Positions 46,001 to 55,000 of a stretch of DNA of 64,000 bases are shown in pieces. The notes under the pieces were generated by a model. That model saw only the letters and a program-made list of their open reading frames with translations, did not search any database and had not been told where the DNA came from. Position numbers and translations under genes: made by a program. Source of the stretch: Limnomonas spitsbergensis (taxonomy: Eukaryota; Chlorophyta; Chlorophyceae; Chlamydomonadales); NCBI GenBank assembly GCA_037349105.1, contig JAYJMM010000022.1, positions 186,001 to 250,000 of the forward strand, given 5' to 3'. How positions within the stretch are numbered: the stretch's first letter is position 1; every line of letters begins with the position of its first letter.

Positions 46001-49000
46001 ACAGACTGTGTCTTGGGGGTTCGAGCGGAATTGCAGCATGGCCTATCCCACTGGCACAACCCAAACAACAGATAAAGCCTGCCTCAGAGGCACGTCCCAC
46101 CATGCGGTCACTCTAGCCCACTCCAGACAACAAAGTTCACCCTTACTCACCCCACGGACACCCTAAAAGATCACCCTAACACACCCCACGGACACCCTAG
46201 AAGATCACCCGAACTCACCTCACAGACAGCTGAGTAGATCACCCCAACAGACCCCACAGACAGCTGAGTAGATCACCCTAACACACCCCACAGACAGCCG
46301 AGTAGAACACCCTAACAGACCCCACAGACAGCCGAGTAGATCACCCTAACAGACCCCACAGACAGCCGATTAGATCACCCTAACACACCACAGACAGCGG
46401 AGTAGATCATCCTAACACACCCCACAGACAGCCGAGTAGATCACCCCAACAGACCCCACAGACAGCTGAGTAGATCATCCTAACACACCCCACAGACAGC
46501 CGAGGACATCACCCTAACACAACCCACACACAGCCGAGTAGATCACCCTAACAGACCCCACAGACAGCCAAGTAGATCACCCTAACACACCCCACAGACA
46601 GCCAAGTAGATCACCCTAACACACACCACAGACAGCCGAGTAGATCACCCTAACAGACCCCACAGACAGCCGATTAGATCACCCTAACACACCACAGACA
46701 GCGGAGTAGATCATCCTAACAGACCCCACAGACAGCCGAGTAGATCACCCTAACACACCCCACAGACAGCCAAGTAGATCACCCTAACACACCCCACAGA
46801 CAGCCGAGTAGATCACCCTAACACAACCCACAGACAGCTGAGTAAATCACCCTAACACACCCCACAGACAGCCGAGTAGATCACCCTAACACACCCCACA
46901 GACAGCCGAGTAGATCACCCTAACACACACCACAGACAGCCGAGTAGATCACCCTAACACACCCCACAGACAGCCGAGTAGATCACCCTAACACACCCCA
47001 CAGACAGCCGAGTAGATCACCCTAACACACCCCACAGACAGCCGAGTAGATCACCCTAACACACCCCACAGACAGCCGAGTAGATCACCCTAACACACCC
47101 CACAGACAGCGGAGTATAACACCCTAACACACCCCACAGACAGCCGAGTAGATCACCCTAACACACGCCACAGACAGCCGTGTAGATCACCCTAACACAC
47201 CCCACAGACAGCCGAGTAGAACACCCTAACACACCCCACAGACAGCGGAGTAGAACACCCTAACACACCCCACAGGCACAGCCAACCTCACAGACATGCC
47301 TTACCACAAAACCACTCTAGCTCACCCGAGCGTCATTGAATGCCCTGGTTGGTCAGAGACAGACCCCACCACCGACACTGCGTAGCTGCCGATGAAGCCT
47401 TGGCAGCTAAATACCAGTCCAGTGCCCTTGATAGCTGATAGACTGAGTGAGTTGAGTGTGAGGTACGACAGTGGCTTGATGGCTGTCTGCACCTGTACAT
47501 GCATAGGGGAGATATGGAGGGCTTGATGGCTGCATGGACCTGTACATGCATGGGGGGATATGGAGGGGCTTGATGGCTACATGGACCTGTACATGCATGG
47601 GGGGGATATGGAGGGTCTTGATGGCTGCATGGACCTGTGCATGCATGGGGGGATATGGAGGGGCTTGATGGCTGCATGGACCTGTACATGCATGGGGGGA
47701 TATGGAGGGGCTTGATGCCTGCATGGACCTGTACATGCATGGGGGGATATGGAGGAACTCAATGGCTGCATAGACCTGCACATGCATGGGGGGGCTATGG
47801 AGGGGCTTGATGGCTGCATGGACCTGTATATGCATGGGGGAAATGGAGGGGCTTGATGGCTGCATGGTCTTGTGTAGGCACAGGAAGGGTATGGATGGGT
47901 TGTTTCCTTTTTGTACCTGTGTAGACAGGGGAGGTCGGACCAGAGGGGCCTGTTAGCCTTGTTTTCAAACATTGTACATAAAATTTCCGAGGAGCATCCT
48001 CGTTACGGTCACATGACATGGCACGATATAGCTCAATAAATACTCCGGATAATAAGCCGGATTGTGCTATCAAGGTGGCCCGAGGCTGCTCAGCTGAGGC
48101 CGGATGTTTTGCCAAGGTAGGTCCTGATACTGCACTGATACATCACAGGTTAAGCAAGATTGTGCTTCCATGATCCTGACCGCGTTGGATGTCCCTGGGT
48201 TGCGTTGCAGGACTGTCTGGAAGTGTGCAGGAGGGACATGCCAGCCTTGTGTTCAAGCAGTTCAAGGAGTCTTACTGCGATGGACATCCCGTTGCTCGGG
48301 GCGAACGTGAGCACAGCCGAGGTGTTGCTCAGCCCAAGGATTGCCAGATCCACAGTTAAGGCGACAGTGAGCTGCACGGGTGTGGACCCCGAGTAGGCGA
48401 CGATGAGGTTGGAGATGACGATAGTGTTGCTGGATAGCGGCCAGGTGTAGCCCATGCGCAGCGCCAGCGAGCTGATGTCGAGGTTGCCGACTGACATGGA
48501 TATGGTCTGCATGACGGGACCCTGGCTGGCCTGGCCAAGCTGAAAGGAAACACCGGCAGTCGGTGCATCCGTTGTGGGGCCATTGGGGAGGTCGGGCAGG
48601 GTGATGCCTAGCGTAGAAGCCAGGCCAGTCTCCACCAAGTACAGCAAGGAGAGGTAGTTTCCGGTTGAGGCGGTGAACGTCACCACATCCGCGCCAGAGT
48701 TGTAGGATCCGACGACGTTGAGGACTGCTGAACAGGGAAGCGTGTCCTGAGGACGGAGAGGGGCAGTGGGGAGGTAGCAGGTGGACAAGGAGGCGTCGGG
48801 CAAGGGAGGTGTGCGGAAGATAGCCAGGGGAAGTTGCTACAGGTCAGCGAGAGGCGCAGTTGGTGGTCCGCAGGGCTGTCAAGGCAGGTCCAGCACAGCA
48901 GTCTCTTGAGGGTTTTGGCGAAACAATGACTTCCTTTCACGTCCCAATCACACGGAAGCAGTCTTTTACTTGCACTTGCCCCCCTCCTCAGCAGCAGATC

Positions 49001-52000
49001 CGGCAAATGATCTGGCGGCCTGAGCAGGGCGCAGGCCCCTACTAACGGGTTGAGGGTCTCAACGTTTTAGGCTTTTAGGCTTTTAGGGTTATATGGTGGG
49101 GGCAGTTTTTCACACTCTTCCGAACTTGCTTTTCACTGGGGCGCCCCCAGCGTCCAGCTTCTAACTTTTTTACTCCAGGCAAAATAAATACGTGCAGCCT
49201 GCTCCTTGTAAGGCTCCCAAGCCAGGGGCAGACAGTGTCATTCTTTGAACGCCTCTGCAATACCCCCGTTTGTTAGCCTTGGAGTGTCATACACAAATTC
49301 GGAGTTAAGATCAGGAGGAACTCGCCCACCCGGGATGCACCTGGATTGAAGGACACACCTGATCAGAAAACTGGATCCAAGGCACAGCAACACAAACATG
49401 TATGCCCCACTACCAATACCCACGGCACTAGGCCCTTTACCCATTACCCAATGCTGAAGCCCTAAGACCCCATCCACAACCCACCTGGGCCGTTGTCTAC
49501 GGCACTGGACTGTGAGCCCTAAAACCCTAAAATCTCAACCCTAAAACCCTAAATTCCATCCACACCCCACCTGGACCATTATCCATGGAACAGCGGCAGA
49601 GAGGTCATCAGCGATGCTCCAAAAGGCGTCGCTGACGGTCTGCTGCAGAGCCGCGGGCCAGGAAGAGGTGTCAGCAGGAGTGAACCGCCCGTACGCGAAG
49701 ACGACTCCGAAGGTAATGTTTCCGTCCCTGAGTCGAGGTCGGGTTCAGGGTCAGGGTCACGGTCAGAGTCAGGAGCTTCGTTCCTAACAAGGTGCATTGC
49801 CTCTAGGACTGATACTTGATAGGATCCATATTCAGCGGAATATTTTGGCAAAACAACAACGCACAAGGAGTCTTGGCTTGAAAGCCATATTGGCGTTGCT
49901 CTAGATTTTATTAAATATTTATGGCAGGCCACGGATCCAAGCCACAGATCCAAGCCACGGATCCAGGCCACTTGGATCTAGCACAGATTGATGAAACCTG
50001 GAATTGAGTTGCTGTTGTTGTTGTTGTTGTTACAAAGTTGACGCAACCACCAGTGAGTCTCAGGGACTAGGGGAGAGGTTTGGGCCCTGATAAAGGGCTG
50101 GCTGTATATACTACAGTCCCATCCCTCTGTCTATCTCTCTCTCTCTCCTCTGCTTCTCTCTCTCTCCAATGTATTCCTCTCTTGCTCCCCTGCCCCCCTC
50201 CTGTCCCCTCCCCCCCTCCTGCCCCTTCCCCCCTCCTGTCCCCTCCCCCCCTCTTGTCCCCTTCCAACCTCCTGTCCCCTTCCAACTTCCTGTCCCCTTC
50301 CAACCTCCTGTCCCCTTCCAACCTCTTGTCCCCTTTCAACCTCCTGTCCCCTTCCAACCTCCTGTCCCCTTCCCCCCTCCTGTCCCCTTCCAACCTCCTG
50401 TCCCCTTCCAACCTCTTGTCCCCTTCCAACCTCCTGTCCCCTTCCAACCTCCTGTCCCCTTCCAACCTCCTGTCCCCCACCAACCTCTCGCCACACTCCA
50501 CCTGTCCTTGGCTTTCCGTCCCCTTACCTCCCAGCCTCCCCCCAAGTGGCAGTATAAACCAGAAGCCTCACAGTGACAAGATGGGCAGACCCACCAGGCA
50601 ATCTGGACGGACACGTCGTGGCCCTGCAGCACCGCACGCCTCCGCCCGCTGGTACTGCTACTTCCAGCGTTGACTGCAGCTACATAGTGAGATGCGCTTG
50701 CGACAGCAGTGCCCACCACCATCGCATAGAGACCACTGTTGGTCTCCGGCGCACCAGCCGGCGTTGGACAAGGATTGCTGAGAATGGCGGGGTCCAGGCC
50801 CGCCAGGAAATTGAAGATTAAGGGCGGGACATGGACCTGTCCTGCAATGCTCTCTGCCAGAAGTTGAGTATTGATAGCTGCCTGCAGCGCGGCCACTGTC
50901 GTTTGGTATGTTGGTGAGTACCAGGGGGTGTTGACGATGGCGCTGTTTGGGTAGTCTACCGCAATGACACAACCAGTGATGCCCGCCAAGCTGGGAGCTC
51001 CAGTTCCGCCAGCAAAGTTTACGCGCCTGTCAAGCACCACGACAACTTTCCAGATATGGGTGGGGACATGGACGCCGTTGTTGACTTTTGTAAAGGCGTC
51101 TGTTGCGGTTTGGTTCAAGCCATAGGACCCTGCCACAATGTAGAGCTCTTTGCCTTGGCCGTTTGGCCTAGCCCCCGCCAGCGTGTTGCGACAGTAATCC
51201 TCGAGCTGGCTCCAGACGCCTTGGTTCAGGTTGGGGTTCTGGGGCAGGATATTTGACACGAGGAAGGTGGACTTCTGGTCATCTACATACTCGGTGCGGT
51301 CAGCATTGTTCACCACGTGGCCTCTATTCCACCCCAGGCCTGTATACGTATCCTGCGCCACCTGCTGGCAGTAAGAAGGCAAGGTTCTGTCCACATTGAA
51401 GTTAGTTGGCCGGCTCACTCCAGCCTGGACCCAATCAGGGTTGAGCTGCCAAGCAGCCCAGTTAGGGATATACTTGTTGCAGTCGTAGGAGAGGACATAT
51501 TGCGGCCGGATGAGCAAGATGTCGTTGCTGAAGGGCGAAGTGCCGCCTGTACCTTGCACATTTCCCCCGGGATCTCTCCCGCTCGTCGGAGTGCCAAAAG
51601 GGCAATGCCGATTCTTGGCAGCATCAGGGAACATCGCTGTGTATGGCTGTAAGACATTCAACGCCTGCGGGTTGGGCGCCAGATTAACGTAGGCGGGGTT
51701 GTTGGCGATACTCCCAGGCTGCTGTACCAGCAGACGGCGGCCGTGGGGACTTCCGGGCAAGCCTGCAGGTAGTTGGAGACAGCTTACGTGCAATAGATGA
51801 CAAATTAAGCGGTCTCATGGAACCAGGAAGACATGATTTTGGAGATGACGACCAAAGGGCCCAAGCCAGCATTTACAACTTGTGCACAGGCCTGGCTCAA
51901 GCAAAGACTCACCACCAGGGTCAGCATCAGTGGTACCGATGTCACTGAGTGCAGCCCGCCTGGTCATGACGCAGTTGGAGGCTGCAGGCAGGCATGTACC

Positions 52001-55000
52001 ACACTGTTATACGGGGAGCGGTGCATGCAGGGAGGGAAGGGGCGATGGAGGGGCAGAGGAGTGGCTGAGGAGGAACTGAGGAGGGGCAGAGGAGGGGCGG
52101 AGGAGGAACTGAGGAGGGACAGAGGAGCGGCTGAGGAGGAACTGAGGAGGGGCTGAGGAGTGGCTGAGGAGGGGCAGAGGAGGGGCAGAGGAGGAACTGA
52201 GGAGGGGCAGAGGAGGGGCAGAGGAGGAACTGAGGAGGGGCAGAGGAGGGGCAGAGGAGGAACTGAGGAGGGACAGAGGAGGGGCTTAGGGGCGCAGAGG
52301 AGGGACAGGAGGGGCAGGCTGGGCAGGAGGTGCAAAAGAGGGACAGAGGAGGGGCAGGGGCGGCAGGATGGGCAGGAAGGTCAGGAGGGTTGCTAGACAG
52401 GGAAGTTCCAAGCAAGGGAGGGGGCCCTGCGGGGTATGCATGTGGGACTCTAGCTAGGCAGGGTGATTGGACATGTAACATAGGCTCCTAGCACCATCGC
52501 TTGGGCCAAATCAGCCTAAAAACCTGTCCAGTATGTAGCTGTATCGCGCTGTATCGTGCTACCTTGGCACAACAATCCGGCTTAAAATGCTGCCGTAACA
52601 TCCTGAATCGAGCCACAGTGCCATGCCACTTTGGCAATACAATCCGGCTAGACCTATGCGGCATCCTGCTGCTGGATAGTACTGCCAAGGTGCAAGATAT
52701 ATGCCATACTGTGCCACCTGGTCACCAAGTGATGAAAGGGTGCCTCTATGATTTAACCCTGGCTTGCCTCCCGGTCACCGGCAGCAGACACCGGCAGACT
52801 CACAGTATACAATCTGACAGGCTGATGGTGATTAGTGATAAGACCATCTCGAGGCGCCGCTTTGTAAAGCCACCCGCAACATCTACCATACTCGGGTGGA
52901 GGCATGCCCCATGGGCTGACAGTCCCACACTTTGGCACAGCCACGCATATAGTCCTAGGTCCGCCTTTGGCCTCTCAGCTTTCACTCAATGCCATACCCT
53001 CAATCCAACATCATACGCTCTGGAACCTTTTACCCTATAGCATCAACCCAGAATCATAAAACCTACACCCTTTACCACCAGCCGGGCTTTCGTGGCCCTC
53101 GACTCACTCGAGGTGCAAGCGCCAGCAAAGCAGACCCCGCTCACGCAGTCAGTGCTGGTTGTGCAGCCCTTATAAGCGGCGCAGGGTGTGCAAGTCGGGC
53201 CACCACAATCCATATCCGTCTCCTGGCCGTTTATGACACCATCTGTGCACGTGGCTGCAGACAGAGGGGATGATCGTCAGATATCAGAGGAGGGGTAAGT
53301 TTTGACAGAAGGAGTTCAGGGGGGTCAAGGGGAGTTCATGAGGGTTCAGGGGGGACAGGGGTTCAGGAGGGTTCATGAGGGTTCATGAGGCTTCATGAGG
53401 GTTCAGGGGGGTCAAGGGGGCTCAGAAGGGTTCAGGAGCGTTCATGAGGCTTCATGAGGGTTCAGAAGGTTCATGAGGCTTCATGAGGGTTCAGGAGGTT
53501 CAGGAGGGTTCAGGAGGGTTCAGGAGGGTTCAGGAGGGTTCAGGAGGCTTCATGAGGGTTCAGGAGGTTCATGAGGCTTCATGAGGGTTCAGGAGGTTCA
53601 GGAGGCTAGAAGTTGGAGCCTAAAGTTGAAGGCGGAGAGGGATGTGGAGGGGGCTGCATGGGGCTGGGGCGTGAAGGCGGAGGTGGATGGGGGGAGGGGG
53701 AGTCTGGAGGTGAAGGGGGGTACGAGGGCGGATATGAAGATGGAGGTGGAGGGGGGAGGGTGGCGTAGTCGCCTGAGGGTGGAGAGGGGTATGTCGGGGT
53801 TTGAGGAGAGTTGTAACCCGTACCTGATGTGGGCGGAGCTGGTGATAGAGGAGGCTCGGTTGAGTTGCCACCTGAACGCATAGGAAAATGACCAACATAG
53901 CAAGTGATGAGAACATAGTTATGTAATAGAGAGATTTGAACATAAATTGGAGTGGAAATTTATGAGCCTGCAGCTTGAGAAAGTGTAAGATAAGATGTGC
54001 GTGGCTGCCCCATGGGCTGACAGTCCCACACTTTGGCACAGCCACGCATATAGTCCTAGGTCCGCCTTTGGCCTCTCAGCTTTCACTCAATGCCATACCC
54101 TCAATCCAACATCATACGCTCTGGAACCTTTTACCCTATAGCATCAACCCAGAATCATAAAACCTACACCCTTTACCACCAGCCGGGCTTTCGTGGCCCT
54201 CAACTCACTCGAGGTGCAAGCGCCAGCAAAGCAGACCCCGCTCACGCAGTCAGTGCTGGTTGTGCAGCCCTTATAAGCGGCGCAGGGTGTGCAAGTCGGG
54301 CCACCACAGTCCATATCCGTCTCCTGGCCGTTTATGACACCATCTGTGCACGTGGCTGCAGACAGAGGGGATGATTGTCAGATATCAGAGGAGGGGTAAG
54401 TTTTGACAGAAGGGGTTCAGGGGGGTCAAGGGGAGTTCATGAGGGTTCAGGGGGGTCAGGGGTTCAGGAGGGTTCATGAGGGTTCATGAGGCTTCATGAG
54501 GCTTCATGAGGGTTCAGGGGGGTCAGGGGGGCTCAGAAGGGTTCAGGAGCGTTCATGAGGCTTCATGAGGGTTCAGAAGGTTCATGAGGCTTCATGAGGG
54601 TTCAGGAGATTCAGGAGGGTTCAGGAGGGTTCAGGAGGGTTCATGAGGCTTCATGAGGGTTCAGGAGGTTCATGAGGCTTCATGAGGGTTCAGGAGGTTC
54701 AGGAGGCTAGAAGTTGGAGCCTGAAGTTGAAGGCGGAGAGGGATGTGGAGGGGGCTGCATGGGGCTGGGGCGTGAAGGCGGAGAGGGATGTGGAGGTGGA
54801 TGGGGGGAGGGGGAGTCTGAAGGTGAAGGGGGGTACGAGGGCGGATATGAAGATGGAGGTGAAGGGGGGAGGGGAGGGGAGGGGCCTGAGGGTGGAGAGG
54901 GGTATGTCGGGGTTTGAGGAGAGTGGTAACCCGTACCTGATGTGGGCGGAGTTGGTGATAGAGGAGGCTCGGTGGAGTTGCCACCTGAACGCATAGGAAA

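Noticed and set aside
49505..49555. CCCTAAAACCCTAAA telomere-like patch
   Set aside because: Only about four irregular units inside an intron, so not a telomere or a clear interstitial telomere.
50080..50673. Plus- and minus-strand frames over the 18-bp repeat (PSNLLSP, GRGQEV)
   Set aside because: Repeat artefact in intron 11.
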